A stretch of DNA of 64,000 bases, taken from contig CAXSFM010000004.1 in the NCBI GenBank assembly GCA_964236735.1, positions 62,001 to 126,000 of the forward strand, given 5' to 3'. This document shows positions 26,166 to 35,076 of the stretch, one piece after another (the first letter of the stretch is position 1; each line of letters starts with the position of its first letter). Source of the stretch: JAIVJG01 sp964236735. GTDB taxonomy: Bacteria; Acidobacteriota; Blastocatellia; Pyrinomonadales; Pyrinomonadaceae. Below the pieces are notes generated by a model, which was not told the origin of the DNA, did no database searches, and saw nothing but the letters and a program-made list of their open reading frames with translations. A program made the position numbers and the translations under genes.

Positions 26166-27461
26166 ATGATGAAAGCGAATACAAGAATGGTCGCCACATT
26201 GGCATTGGTTATCAGCCTCTTCGGCTGGCTCGCCGCGCCGTCCATCTACGCTGAGAAGGCGAAGAAGGCGCGCGCCGCGAACAAGGGTGACAAGCAGGCG
26301 GAACGTGAGGCCAAGAAGGAAGCCAGGCAAGAGGAGCGCGCGGCGAAGAAGGAAGAGCGTCAGGCTACGAAGGGTGAGAACGGTGGCGACCGCGCAGCGA
26401 AGAAAGAAGAACGCGAAGCTAAGAAGGAGGAGCGTCAGGCGAAGAGGGAAGCGAAGCAAGGCGCGCAGGGCGACGCAACTCAGTCCGCCGAAGCTGGCGG
26501 TGACGCATCGGCGAGGAAGTCACGCCGGGCGAACGCCGCCGGTCAACCCGGCGCAGACAATCTAGGCGGGGGCGACGACCCGTTCGAGAAGCAGGGCGGA
26601 AAGCGGAACAGGAAGGCCGCCGCCGCATCTGCCACGACCACGTCCGATGTGGCATCTCCCGAAGGGCAAGCCGTCGAACAGCCCGCGCCCAAAGGTCGGA
26701 AGGCTAAAGCCGCCGCCGCAGCCGGGACGGGTAGCGCCACTACAACGCCCGCGACTGGAGTGAGCACGGAAGCCACTAACAACAGCAGCACGCCCGTGCA
26801 GACGCCCGTCAACGCATCTCCGGCGGCGATCAGAAACAACGTGCCTACTTCCTCGACCGGAGCGGCTACCGAAAGCGTGCCTTCTTCTTCAACCGGCGCG
26901 AGCAGCATCGGCGATGTCGCGCCGTCAACGACCGGCGTCGAGCTGCCCGAAGCGGAAACAACAGCGGCAGCCGGAACCGGCGGCAATAATGGCGGCGCGG
27001 ATCAGAAATTCATGAAGGCGGCCAAGCATGACTTGAGCATGGCCGTCGCCGCCCTGAAGCGCGCGACCGCCGATAAGGGAACACACCGCGACCGCGCGAT
27101 AGACCTGACGCAACAGGCCGTCGCCGAAGTGGACAAGGGCATGGCCTACGACAACCAGAACCCCAACGACCGCCCCAAAGACCGTCCGCGCAAGCAAAGC
27201 CGCAACGAGCAGAGTCCCTGGGGCAATGGCGTCGAAAGCAGTCCGGCGTTCGGGGCGCAGTATGTCGCGGCGTCATGGCTGGCGCAGAAGGCGTCCGCGC
27301 AGCCGAACATGCAGATTGCCAAACAGCATCTGCAAAACGCTCTCTCAAACCTCGACAAGGCCAGTGCGGACAAGGGCGGCTTCCGCGTCAACGCGGCGCG
27401 GCTCGTGCGCGAAGCCATCAGAGAGGTCGAGCAGGGCATCGCCTACGACAATCAAAATTAG
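26166..27461 (+). CDS. Secreted Lys/Glu-rich protein with duplicated C-terminal helical motif
   Basis: After a signal peptide (cut near IYA-EKAKK), residues 25-100 are a Lys/Glu/Arg/Ala-rich coiled-coil-like stretch with repeated REAKKEER units. Residues 100-275 are a low-complexity Ala/Thr/Ser linker. The C-terminus holds two copies of a motif of about 50 residues, with the pattern AKxxLxxAxxxLxxAxADKGxxRxxAixL and ending GMAYDNQN or GIAYDNQN, joined by a basic linker (RPKDRPRKQSR). Function is unknown. The duplicated motif looks like a helical-hairpin module found in small secreted proteins of soil bacteria (memory, unchecked). Confidence 0.75.
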   Translation: MMKANTRMVATLALVISLFGWLAAPSIYAEKAKKARAANKGDKQAEREAKKEARQEERAAKKEERQATKGENGGDRAAKKEEREAKKEERQAKREAKQGAQGDATQSAEAGGDASARKSRRANAAGQPGADNLGGGDDPFEKQGGKRNRKAAAASATTTSDVASPEGQAVEQPAPKGRKAKAAAAAGTGSATTTPATGVSTEATNNSSTPVQTPVNASPAAIRNNVPTSSTGAATESVPSSSTGASSIGDVAPSTTGVELPEAETTAAAGTGGNNGGADQKFMKAAKHDLSMAVAALKRATADKGTHRDRAIDLTQQAVAEVDKGMAYDNQNPNDRPKDRPRKQSRNEQSPWGNGVESSPAFGAQYVAASWLAQKASAQPNMQIAKQHLQNALSNLDKASADKGGFRVNAARLVREAIREVEQGIAYDNQN

Positions 27462-27555
27462 CGCGGCTGGCAGGCATGAGTGGTACTGACGGATGTCACA
27501 CCCAATTGCAACCCGCTATAGACTGACAGACTCATCGTGGCAGAGATAGCGTCAG

Positions 27556-27601
27556 CGCACAGAGGGCGCAGAGAAAATCAAATCTCTGCGCCCTCTGTGC
27601 G
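27556..27601. repeat. Perfect 19-bp hairpin between convergent genes
   Basis: CGCACAGAGGGCGCAGAGA (27556-27574) is exactly inverted at 27583-27601 around an 8-nt A-rich loop. It lies 95 nt after one gene and 62 nt before the end of the opposing gene. It could stop transcription from both sides, although no T run follows. The right arm continues GTCCTTTGCGTCTCGGCGGT, so it looks like an interspersed repeat rather than a simple terminator. Confidence 0.75.
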
Positions 27602-27662
27602 TCCTTTGCGTCTCGGCGGTGAATGTCTTGGCCGCACTCGCGAGCCGGGACGATTGAATCTC

Positions 27663-28655
27663 TCAGGGCAGCGCGCGGAAGTAGTAACGCGCCACGTCTT
27701 CAGTTGATCCGCCGGCGACATTGCGACTTAGTTTAACCTGATAATCACCGGCTTTCAACAAACGCGCGGGGACATCGAAGACGACTCTCGCCTGCCCGTG
27801 CGCGCCGACCGCTCTGAGTTTGCGTGCGGCGGTGATTGGTTGGTCTTCGGCAGTCAATAACTCTGCGCGGTATGTTCCCGGTTCGACAGCTTCGAGCGAG
27901 AGTTGCAGGCGCACGATGTCGCGCCCGCCTTGCGGAGGCGTGACGCGAGACATCTGGCCGCCGTCGCGTATCGCGCCGGGCAAGAGGACGAAAGTAGCCA
28001 ACGCGGCGCGCGGTGTAGAGGAAGTCTCCGGCGTGGGCGGCGTTGTCTTTGGCGAGGGGTTCGGCGCGGGCGTGACATCGGTAAACGGCGTCGGGGAGAT
28101 AATTGTTTGCGGAGAATTTTGCGGCTTTGGTTCTGTGTCCGGCGCATGTTTGACGATGGCCGGCTCGCCATTATCGCGCGCGTTTCTGGCGACGAGCCAG
28201 ATGACGCCGATGACAAGAACCAACGCCGCGAGCGAAAACGCGAAGGCCAGCGCGGGTCGTTTGAAATCGAATAGTCCTAACAGACGTGCGTGCCAGGCCA
28301 TTTTATTTTCAATGGCCGCAACGTTTTTTTTAGCGGTTGCCGGCGGCGCAAAATGTCTCTGCAAAGCCTGTGAGACTTCGAGCTTTCGTCTGCGCTCTTC
28401 CGTGACGATAAAATTCTTCTCAAGCAGATCGCGCTCTTCCGCGCTCAAGCGATTGAAAGCGTAATCGTCCGTCAGTTCGCATTCGGCGAGACGCACGCGC
28501 CGCTCCAACTCGTCGTCAATCAACAGACGCTCTTCAAATCGTGCCCGCTCGTCTTCGCTCAAGCGGCAAAGCAGGAAGCGGCGGATCGTTTCGTCGGAGA
28601 AAGACGCCGCGCCGCTGTCACCGCTGTCGCCGGAATTTACTGTTTGCTCATTCAT
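27663..28655 (-). CDS. Anti-sigma-factor-like single-pass membrane protein
   Basis: The 330-residue protein has an N-terminal cytoplasmic domain with DETIRRFLLCRLSEDERARFEER and DDELERRVRLAECELTDDYA, a pattern common in Acidobacteria beside ECF sigma genes. One membrane segment follows (PALAFAFSLAALVLVIGVIWLV), then a Pro/Thr-rich linker (TPETSSTPRA) and a periplasmic beta-rich domain. The linker and outer domain suggest signal sensing outside the inner membrane. I chose the ATG at 28655; a TTG at 28676 is possible. It lies 61 nt after the sigma gene on the same strand, so the pair is likely cotranscribed and the protein restrains that sigma factor. Confidence 0.82.
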   Translation of the reverse strand: MNEQTVNSGDSGDSGAASFSDETIRRFLLCRLSEDERARFEERLLIDDELERRVRLAECELTDDYAFNRLSAEERDLLEKNFIVTEERRRKLEVSQALQRHFAPPATAKKNVAAIENKMAWHARLLGLFDFKRPALAFAFSLAALVLVIGVIWLVARNARDNGEPAIVKHAPDTEPKPQNSPQTIISPTPFTDVTPAPNPSPKTTPPTPETSSTPRAALATFVLLPGAIRDGGQMSRVTPPQGGRDIVRLQLSLEAVEPGTYRAELLTAEDQPITAARKLRAVGAHGQARVVFDVPARLLKAGDYQVKLSRNVAGGSTEDVARYYFRALP

Positions 28656-28716
28656 CCTGGAAACACTTGTCCTCAACAGTGAATGTTGATGAGCGGCGTT
28701 TTGTTACCGGAAACTT

Positions 28717-29286
28717 TCAGGATGCCAGACATCTTTCGATGCACGCCTGCAACTTCTCTCTGATGCGAAGCGCGCGCGCTCTCAAAGTGTTGACGTTGAT
28801 GCTTAGTTCGTCCGCCAGTTGTTTGCGTAAATCAATCTTGGCCTGCCTGTCTGCGGCGTAATATCGCCTGATGAGATGCCCTGAATCTTCGGGCAGATTG
28901 TTAATGCAACTCTCCAGACAGTCGTGCTTCTGTTCTGTGTCGGCGAAGCCATCATCGGCTGTCTCGTTAAGCTCTGGCGCGCTCCCGGATGCGGCGGGAC
29001 GTTTCAAGTATTCGTGATGGACATTATTCGCCACGCCTAAAAAGTAAAGAATTTTATCGCCGATGTAGGTTGCCTGAATGTCTGACACGCGGCGCGCGAC
29101 GCGGTCAATCGTGACATCAGCCAATTCCTCCGGCACATGACACGAGCGCGCGGCGAAAATCGTGATCAGCCGCCAACGAATTTTCTCATACGTCGCGCCG
29201 GCGCGCTCGCGGTCTTCGTCGAGCCATGCCAGCAAGCGTTCAAAGTCTTCCTGCTTGAGTATGTGGATTTTTTTCGGGGGCGGCAT
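28717..29286 (-). CDS. ECF-type RNA polymerase sigma factor
   Basis: The 189-residue protein has region 2-like features (YEKIRWRLITIFAAR, ADVTIDRVARRVSD, ILYFLGVANNVHHEYLKR) and a region 4 with CLESCINNLPEDSGHLIRRYYA and a helix-turn-helix ending in NVNTLRARALRIREKLQ. This is an ECF sigma of the kind paired with large membrane anti-sigma proteins in Acidobacteria. It precedes its presumed anti-sigma partner and is divergent from the CHAT gene 233 nt away. That gap is a reasonable place for a promoter controlled by this sigma, though I see no convincing -35/-10 pair. Confidence 0.88.
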   Translation of the reverse strand: MPPPKKIHILKQEDFERLLAWLDEDRERAGATYEKIRWRLITIFAARSCHVPEELADVTIDRVARRVSDIQATYIGDKILYFLGVANNVHHEYLKRPAASGSAPELNETADDGFADTEQKHDCLESCINNLPEDSGHLIRRYYAADRQAKIDLRKQLADELSINVNTLRARALRIREKLQACIERCLAS

Positions 29287-29519
29287 GTCGGTCGGGAGTA
29301 TAAAGACGGGGCGTGGCTAAAGCCAACAATTTGTTGCGCGTGCATTCCCGGAAAAGCTCTTGCGAGGCGAAGGCCATTAACGGCGACATGCGGAAAAATG
29401 TTGATTGTTCAGGTCTGCCGGTTGCATTATAACGCGCGCAAGTTGCCCGCGTTCCGACATCTCAGCAAAGTTGACGCCAACAGATTCCTGATGCCCGCAG
29501 CCATCCGGCCACTGATGGC

Positions 29520-32500
29520 GTGAAACGAAAAATGCGACGAGCCATCAAACGACACTCCGCACGAAGGTGGAGACACTGCCCCGCTTTGTTCAGCGTCGCA
29601 CGCAGATACGCGCGAGTGACCACGCGCCTCTCCTGCATTCTTATTTTTCTCACGCTCTTTCTCATCGCGTCACACGCACGCACGTCGGCGCAGCAGAACA
29701 ACGCGCGGACGCTCGCGCACGGCCAGACAATCGAAGGGGAATTGCGCGGCGGAGAGTCGCACGCCTACGCCTTGAAATTCGGCGCGGGACAATTCGCGCG
29801 CATCATCCTTGAGCAGAAAGGAATTGACGTCACGCTCGCGCTCTACTCTTCGGACGGCAAGCCCGTCATCAGCCTCAACGACGGGAACGATTCGCGCGAT
29901 GGACGGGAAACGCTCGCGCTGGCAATCGAGTCGGAGGGAGATTACACGTTAGAGGTGAAGTCGGAGCACAAGTGGGCTGCGTCAGGGATGTACAGTCTGA
30001 AGTTCGATGAGTTGCGCGCCGCCGGCGAGGAAGATCGAACGAGAAGCGCGAACGAGTTGAAGTCGCTCGCGCTCATGGAAGAGGGGCGCAAACTTCTGGA
30101 AGAAGCGACGGACGCATCTTGGAAAAAGTCCGCCGAAAAGTACGCAGAGGCATTGCCGCTGATCCGCGCGCTTAATGATCGCACGACGCGCGAGGCGGCT
30201 GCGCTCATCGGACTCGGCGCGACTTACGGCGAGAGAGGCGAGACGAAAAATGCGCTCGAAAATTTCGAGAAGGGGCTTGCGCTCTATCGCGCGGCGGGTG
30301 ATCGTTGGGGAGAAGCCGACGCGCTCAATAATCTCGGCTCGCTCTCTTACCTCACAAGCGATGTCGAGAAGTCATTCGCCTTCCATACGCAGGCGTTGCC
30401 GCTGGCGCATGCCGCCGGAGACCTTTTTCTGGAAAGTGAAATTCTCAACAACATCGCCAGCGTTCACCGGATGGCCGGGCGTTCGCAGTTAGCCCTCGAC
30501 ACGCACCGGCTGGCGCTGCCCCTGCGCGAGGCCATCGGCGACCGTAATGCTATCGCGCTCACCAACAATAACATCGGCTCCGTCTATTATTCGTTGGGAG
30601 AATGGCAGCAAGCCGCCGACTACATGGGGCGCGCGATAGAGGGCTGGCAGAAGGTCAATAATCGTCCCAAGATGAGCATCGCAATCGCCAATCTTGGGGC
30701 AGTTCATCTGCGTCTGGGAGAAAACGAGAAGGCGTTGGAATTGTTTCAGAAGTCGCTGGCTCTCTCTCTCGAGATCGGCGACCGGCGCGGCGAAAGCGGG
30801 AGCCTCAACAGCATCGCCTCGCTCTACAACCAGATTGGCGATTACCGACGTGGAGCCGAATACGCGGAACGGGCGATACCGATACGCCGCGCGACCAAAG
30901 ACATGCGCGGCGTCGGCCAATCACTACACGAGGCCGGCGTGGCTTACGATGAGTTGGGCGAGAAAGATAAGGCGCTCGAATACTTTGGCGAGGCTCTTTC
31001 CTTGCGCCGCAGCACCACCGACCGGAACGGCGAGGCGGTCACGCTCTATCGCATCGCGCGCATCGAGCGCGGGCGTGGACGTTTAGCCGAGTCGCGCACG
31101 CGCGTCGAAGAAGCTCTCTCGATCTTCGAGAGTCTCCGTATCAACGTCAACAGCCAGCAACTGCGCGCCGCTTTCTTCGCAACCGTGCAGAGCTATTACG
31201 ACTTCTACGTCGAACTGCTCATGCAGATGCACGAGCGCGAGCCGACGAGCGGGCACGACGCGGAAGCCCTCGCCGCCAGCGAGCGAGCGCGCGCACGGAG
31301 CTTTCTCGACTTGATGCGAGAAGCGGGCATTGATGTCCGGCGTGATGCAGACCGGTCACTCGTCGAACGCGAGGCCGCTGTGCAGGCGAAGCTCAATAAG
31401 GCCGCCGAGCAGCAGGCGCGACTTCAGGGAAGCAAAGCCAATGCGACTGAGCTTGCGGGAGCAGCCCGCGAACTGGAAACATTGACCGTCGAGTTAACCG
31501 AAGTGCAAGCGCGCCTGCGACAGTCGAGCCCGCGCTATGCCGCGCTCACACACCCGCAGCCGCTCGTGTTGAGTGAGATTCAGCAAAAGCTGCTCGACCC
31601 CGACACGGCGCTGCTCGAATACAAGTTGGGCGAGAAGAGAAGTTTCCTCTGGCTGGTGACGCAGAGCGAAGTTCTAACCTATGCGCTCCCGCCGCGCTCC
31701 GAGATCGAGTCTCTCTCGCGACAGGTTTATGCCTCGCTGACGGCGCAAACTTTGGCCGCGAAGCCGGGCGAAAGCCTCGCCGCCGTGCAGTCGCGGCGTC
31801 GCGATGCGGCTGACCGGTACGGGCGTCTGGCCGGCAAGCTCGGCGACATGATACTCGCGCCCGCCGCCGCGCATCTGGGGAAGAAACGTCTGCTCATCGT
31901 GGCTGAAGGTGCTTTGCAGTACATCCCTTTCGGAGCGTTGCCCGCACAAACGTCGGGAAGCGCGGGGAATGTCATGCAAGCGCGCGGGACAACAACTGCC
32001 GCCGCAAATCTCAAGCCCGCCGGACAGCTTTCAACGCTCAACGATACACCGCCACTCATCGCCGAGCGCGAAATCATCAACCTGCCGTCCGCCTCAGTGC
32101 TGGCCGAACTGCGGCGCGAAACCTCCGGGCGCAAGATGGCGGAGAATTCGGTCGTCGTCATCGCCGATCCCGTCTTTGAAATGGACGATCCGCGCATCAA
32201 GTCGGCGGCGAGAAAGAGCGGACAAAACTCGAACGCGCTCGCGTCAACGTCTCCGCGCCCGTCCGAGTTAAGCCGTGCGGCGACGGAAGCGGGCATCACG
32301 CGCGACGCCGCGAGCGGCATCCCGCGTCTCATCGCCACGCGCCATGAGGCGAGCGCGATTCTCTCATCCGCGCCTTCGTCAACGTCCATGCGAGCCTTCG
32401 ACTTCGAGGCGAGCCGCATCACCGCCAAGAGTCCAGACCTCGCGCGCTATCGCTTCATACACTTCGCCACGCACGGCCTATTGAACGCCGAGCACCCGGA

Positions 32501-32897
32501 GTTGTCAGGACTCATCCTCTCGCTCGTTGACGCGGAAGGACGACCCGTTGACGGTTTCCTGCGCCTGCACGAAATCTACGACCTGAAACTCCCGGCGGAG
32601 CTTGTCGTCTTGAGCGCGTGCAGCACCGGGCTGGGTAAAGAAGTGAAGGGCGAAGGACTCATCGGGCTGACGCGCGGCTTCATGTACGCAGGTACGCCGC
32701 GCGTCGTCGCTAGTCTGTGGAAAGTTGATGATGAGGCCACGTCAGTGTTGATGACGCATTTTTACAGGGGACTGCTCAAGGATAATTTGCGTCCGGCGGC
32801 TGCGTTGCGCGCCGCGCAGATCGAAATGATCAGGCAAAGCCGCTGGCGCGCGCCTTACTACTGGGCTGCTTTCGTTCTGCAAGGCGAATGGAAATGA
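29520..32897 (+). CDS. Secreted TPR-CHAT protein (caspase-like peptidase)
   Basis: This 1125-residue protein has a long basic N-terminus and a hydrophobic export segment (LSCILIFLTLFLIASHA). A beta domain follows (GELRGGESHAYALKFGAGQF, a pre-peptidase-like fold), then about ten TPR repeats (residues 170-540), a coiled coil (LEREA...QQARLQ region) and a C-terminal CHAT domain. The caspase-like dyad is intact: His in RFIHFATHGLL near residue 982 and Cys in VLSACSTGLG near residue 1034. CHAT peptidases act in proteolytic signalling; targets here are unknown. The GTG at 29520 is uncertain and an ATG at 29532 is equally possible. Divergence from the sigma/anti-sigma pair suggests it is their regulatory target. 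Confidence 0.9.
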   Translation: MKRKMRRAIKRHSARRWRHCPALFSVARRYARVTTRLSCILIFLTLFLIASHARTSAQQNNARTLAHGQTIEGELRGGESHAYALKFGAGQFARIILEQKGIDVTLALYSSDGKPVISLNDGNDSRDGRETLALAIESEGDYTLEVKSEHKWAASGMYSLKFDELRAAGEEDRTRSANELKSLALMEEGRKLLEEATDASWKKSAEKYAEALPLIRALNDRTTREAAALIGLGATYGERGETKNALENFEKGLALYRAAGDRWGEADALNNLGSLSYLTSDVEKSFAFHTQALPLAHAAGDLFLESEILNNIASVHRMAGRSQLALDTHRLALPLREAIGDRNAIALTNNNIGSVYYSLGEWQQAADYMGRAIEGWQKVNNRPKMSIAIANLGAVHLRLGENEKALELFQKSLALSLEIGDRRGESGSLNSIASLYNQIGDYRRGAEYAERAIPIRRATKDMRGVGQSLHEAGVAYDELGEKDKALEYFGEALSLRRSTTDRNGEAVTLYRIARIERGRGRLAESRTRVEEALSIFESLRINVNSQQLRAAFFATVQSYYDFYVELLMQMHEREPTSGHDAEALAASERARARSFLDLMREAGIDVRRDADRSLVEREAAVQAKLNKAAEQQARLQGSKANATELAGAARELETLTVELTEVQARLRQSSPRYAALTHPQPLVLSEIQQKLLDPDTALLEYKLGEKRSFLWLVTQSEVLTYALPPRSEIESLSRQVYASLTAQTLAAKPGESLAAVQSRRRDAADRYGRLAGKLGDMILAPAAAHLGKKRLLIVAEGALQYIPFGALPAQTSGSAGNVMQARGTTTAAANLKPAGQLSTLNDTPPLIAEREIINLPSASVLAELRRETSGRKMAENSVVVIADPVFEMDDPRIKSAARKSGQNSNALASTSPRPSELSRAATEAGITRDAASGIPRLIATRHEASAILSSAPSSTSMRAFDFEASRITAKSPDLARYRFIHFATHGLLNAEHPELSGLILSLVDAEGRPVDGFLRLHEIYDLKLPAELVVLSACSTGLGKEVKGEGLIGLTRGFMYAGTPRVVASLWKVDDEATSVLMTHFYRGLLKDNLRPAAALRAAQIEMIRQSRWRAPYYWAAFVLQGEWK

Positions 32898-32918
32898 CGA
32901 CATCGAACAGAGGAAAAA

Positions 32919-34229
32919 TTGGAGAGTAGAGGAATGCCGAATATGATGCGTGAGCGTGAAGCTGTGAACGGTGTATTGCAAGAGGCCTTTGACTTCGCAC
33001 AGAGCCAGGTGCGGCAACTGCTTGTGCAATACCCTTCGGATTATTATCCGATGTACACGGTGCGCGGAAAGTTCGGTCAAGACCGCAAACGCTGGACGCA
33101 CTGGTGCGACGGTTTTTATCCGGGCATGATGTTTATCTTCGCCGACGCGACTGGCGACGAGCGATGGCTTGATCAAGCCATTGCCTACGCGACTCCGCTC
33201 GAAGAACGCCAGTACGATAGAGCCGTTCACGATCTGGGCTTTATCTTTTTCTCGACGTATCTGCGCTGGCTCGAACTCGGCGGGCCAGCCGCGCGCATCG
33301 AGCCGGTGCTGATTCAAGCGGGCAAGACGATGGCGATGCGCTTCATGGAGCGCGGCCAGTATCTACGCTCGTTCGTCGAGCCGGCCTCGCTCTTTATAGA
33401 CATTATGATGAACGTCGGCACGATCTTTCATGCCGCCATCGAAACCGGAGACGAGCATCTTTACGCCATCGCGCAGCAGCACTGTCTGACGACGCGGCGG
33501 ACGCTCGTGCGCGGCGATGGCTCGACGGCGCACGAGGCTCTTTTCGATCTCGAAACGGGCGAGTGCCTGCGCCAGACGACGCATCAGGGCTTTCGCGGCG
33601 ACTCGTGTTGGAGTCGCGGGCTGGCGTGGTCGCTCTATGGCTTCACGCGCTCTTATTTGCAAAGCGGTCGCGCCGAGTTTCTCGAAACGGCGATGCTCAA
33701 CGCAGACTATTATCTCGCGCACACGCCGCCGGACGGCGTAACGCCGTGGGATTATGACGCGCCCGACGAGGGGACACTTGCGCGCGCGCAGGTTGACACT
33801 TCGGCCTGTGCCATCGCCGCATCGGGGTTGCTTGATTTAGCCGACGCCGTGCCCGATTTGACGAAGGCGCGCGCTTATCGCGAGTTCGCGCTGATCTCTC
33901 TGCAAACGCTCGCGCAAAAATATCTGGGCACACAGACGCCGGGCTTCGAGGGCATCTTAAACGGCGGCGTCTATCACATACACAAGGGGCTGGGCGTGCA
34001 TGAGGCCGTCATGTTCGGCGAGTATTTTTTCGTCGAGGCGCTCGACAAAGCTCTGCAAACGCTTGATGAAGAATCGGCAATGCAGGAAGCACCGCGCGTG
34101 ACGCCTTACCCGGAAGATTCACTGCCCGCACAAGCGCGCCTGTGGAACGATGGCCCGACGGAAGAGGACTTGCCCGCGCCCGCAGAAGTGATGCCGGACA
34201 AACATGACACGGAGGCGCGCGATGTCTGA
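32919..34229 (+). CDS. Unsaturated glucuronyl/galacturonyl hydrolase, GH88
   Basis: This 436-residue hydrolase releases 4,5-unsaturated uronic acid from the non-reducing end of oligosaccharides made by polysaccharide lyases. Both GH88 catalytic-site Asp motifs are visible: AVHDLGFIFFSTYL and LFIDIMMNVGTIFHAA, with the barrel motifs HQGFRGDSCWSRGLAWSLYG. No signal peptide is present, so it acts inside the cell on imported fragments. The TTG at 32919 follows AGAGGA; ATGs at 32934 and 32943 are alternatives. The next gene overlaps its stop by 8 nt. With the oligogalacturonate lyase downstream, unsaturated galacturonate from pectin is the likely product. Confidence 0.9.
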   Translation: MESRGMPNMMREREAVNGVLQEAFDFAQSQVRQLLVQYPSDYYPMYTVRGKFGQDRKRWTHWCDGFYPGMMFIFADATGDERWLDQAIAYATPLEERQYDRAVHDLGFIFFSTYLRWLELGGPAARIEPVLIQAGKTMAMRFMERGQYLRSFVEPASLFIDIMMNVGTIFHAAIETGDEHLYAIAQQHCLTTRRTLVRGDGSTAHEALFDLETGECLRQTTHQGFRGDSCWSRGLAWSLYGFTRSYLQSGRAEFLETAMLNADYYLAHTPPDGVTPWDYDAPDEGTLARAQVDTSACAIAASGLLDLADAVPDLTKARAYREFALISLQTLAQKYLGTQTPGFEGILNGGVYHIHKGLGVHEAVMFGEYFFVEALDKALQTLDEESAMQEAPRVTPYPEDSLPAQARLWNDGPTEEDLPAPAEVMPDKHDTEARDV

Positions 34230-35049
34230 CGGCGTGCAGCCTAACGACGCGCAATGTGACGTTGCCACGCATCGTCCCATCGCGCTGGTAACGGGAGCGG
34301 GGCGGGGCATCGGGCGCGGCATCGCCGTCGAATTGGCGAAACTGCATCACGCAGTCGTCATCAACTATGCGGGCAACAGGGACGCGGCGGAAGAGTGTTT
34401 ACAGCTTGTGCGCGATGCGGGCGGCGATGGGCTGGCCGTGCGCGCGGACATCTCTTCAACCGAAGACCGCACGCGGCTCGTGGCGGAAACGCTTGACGCT
34501 TACGGGCGCATTGATCTGCTCGTCAACAATGCAGGGGTCGCCCCTGACGTGCGCGCCGATTTGCTCGACGCGAGCGAAGAATCTTTTGAACGGCTCATCA
34601 ACATCAATCTCAAGGGGACATATTTTCTGACGCAGCGCGTGGCGCGTCAGATGATCGAGCAAGTTCAACGCGGCAATCACGCTGCATCCAATCCGCCGCG
34701 CATCATCACGATCTCTTCGGTCTCGGCTTATGCGGCATCGAGTAATCGCGGCGACTACTGCGTCTCAAAAGCCGGATTGGCGATGATGACGAAATTATTC
34801 GCGGCGCGTCTGGCCGAGTTCGGGATTAACGTCTATGAAGTGAGACCGGGAGTGATCGCGACGGACATGACTGAAGGCGTGAAAGAAAAATACGATCAAC
34901 TCATCGCACAGGGCGCATGGCCGATTCGTCGCTGGGGTGAGCCTGTGGACATCGGTCGCGCCGTCGCTGCCATCGCGCGCGGCGATTTGCCTTTCTCGAC
35001 GGGTGAAGTCATCAACGTGGACGGAGGCTTTCACTTACGCACGCTTTAG
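34222..35049 (+). CDS. Short-chain dehydrogenase/reductase coupled to GH88
   Basis: This 275-residue classical SDR has the cofactor loop VTGAGRGIGRGIA, NNAG in LLVNNAGVAP, active-site Ser in ITISSVSAYA and the YxxxK site in DYCVSKAGL. I start it at the ATG at 34222, with GGAGG 7 nt upstream, overlapping the GH88 stop by 8 nt. It resembles proteins labelled 3-oxoacyl-ACP reductase, but its coupling to GH88 argues for a sugar-acid or keto-sugar substrate, such as a step from unsaturated uronate (KduD-like). That is inference. Confidence 0.88.
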   Translation: MSDGVQPNDAQCDVATHRPIALVTGAGRGIGRGIAVELAKLHHAVVINYAGNRDAAEECLQLVRDAGGDGLAVRADISSTEDRTRLVAETLDAYGRIDLLVNNAGVAPDVRADLLDASEESFERLININLKGTYFLTQRVARQMIEQVQRGNHAASNPPRIITISSVSAYAASSNRGDYCVSKAGLAMMTKLFAARLAEFGINVYEVRPGVIATDMTEGVKEKYDQLIAQGAWPIRRWGEPVDIGRAVAAIARGDLPFSTGEVINVDGGFHLRTL

Positions 35050-35076
35050 CATTTAGTTTTGATTGCTCGTTGGCAA

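Noticed and set aside
29287..29519. Clear ECF promoter between the sigma and CHAT genes
   Set aside because: I looked for an AAC-type -35 with a suitable -10 and found no pair that stands out from background.
34222..35049. Fatty-acid 3-oxoacyl-ACP reductase (FabG) for the SDR gene
   Set aside because: The fold and motifs allow it, but translational coupling to GH88 and the absence of any fab gene nearby favour a sugar-related role.
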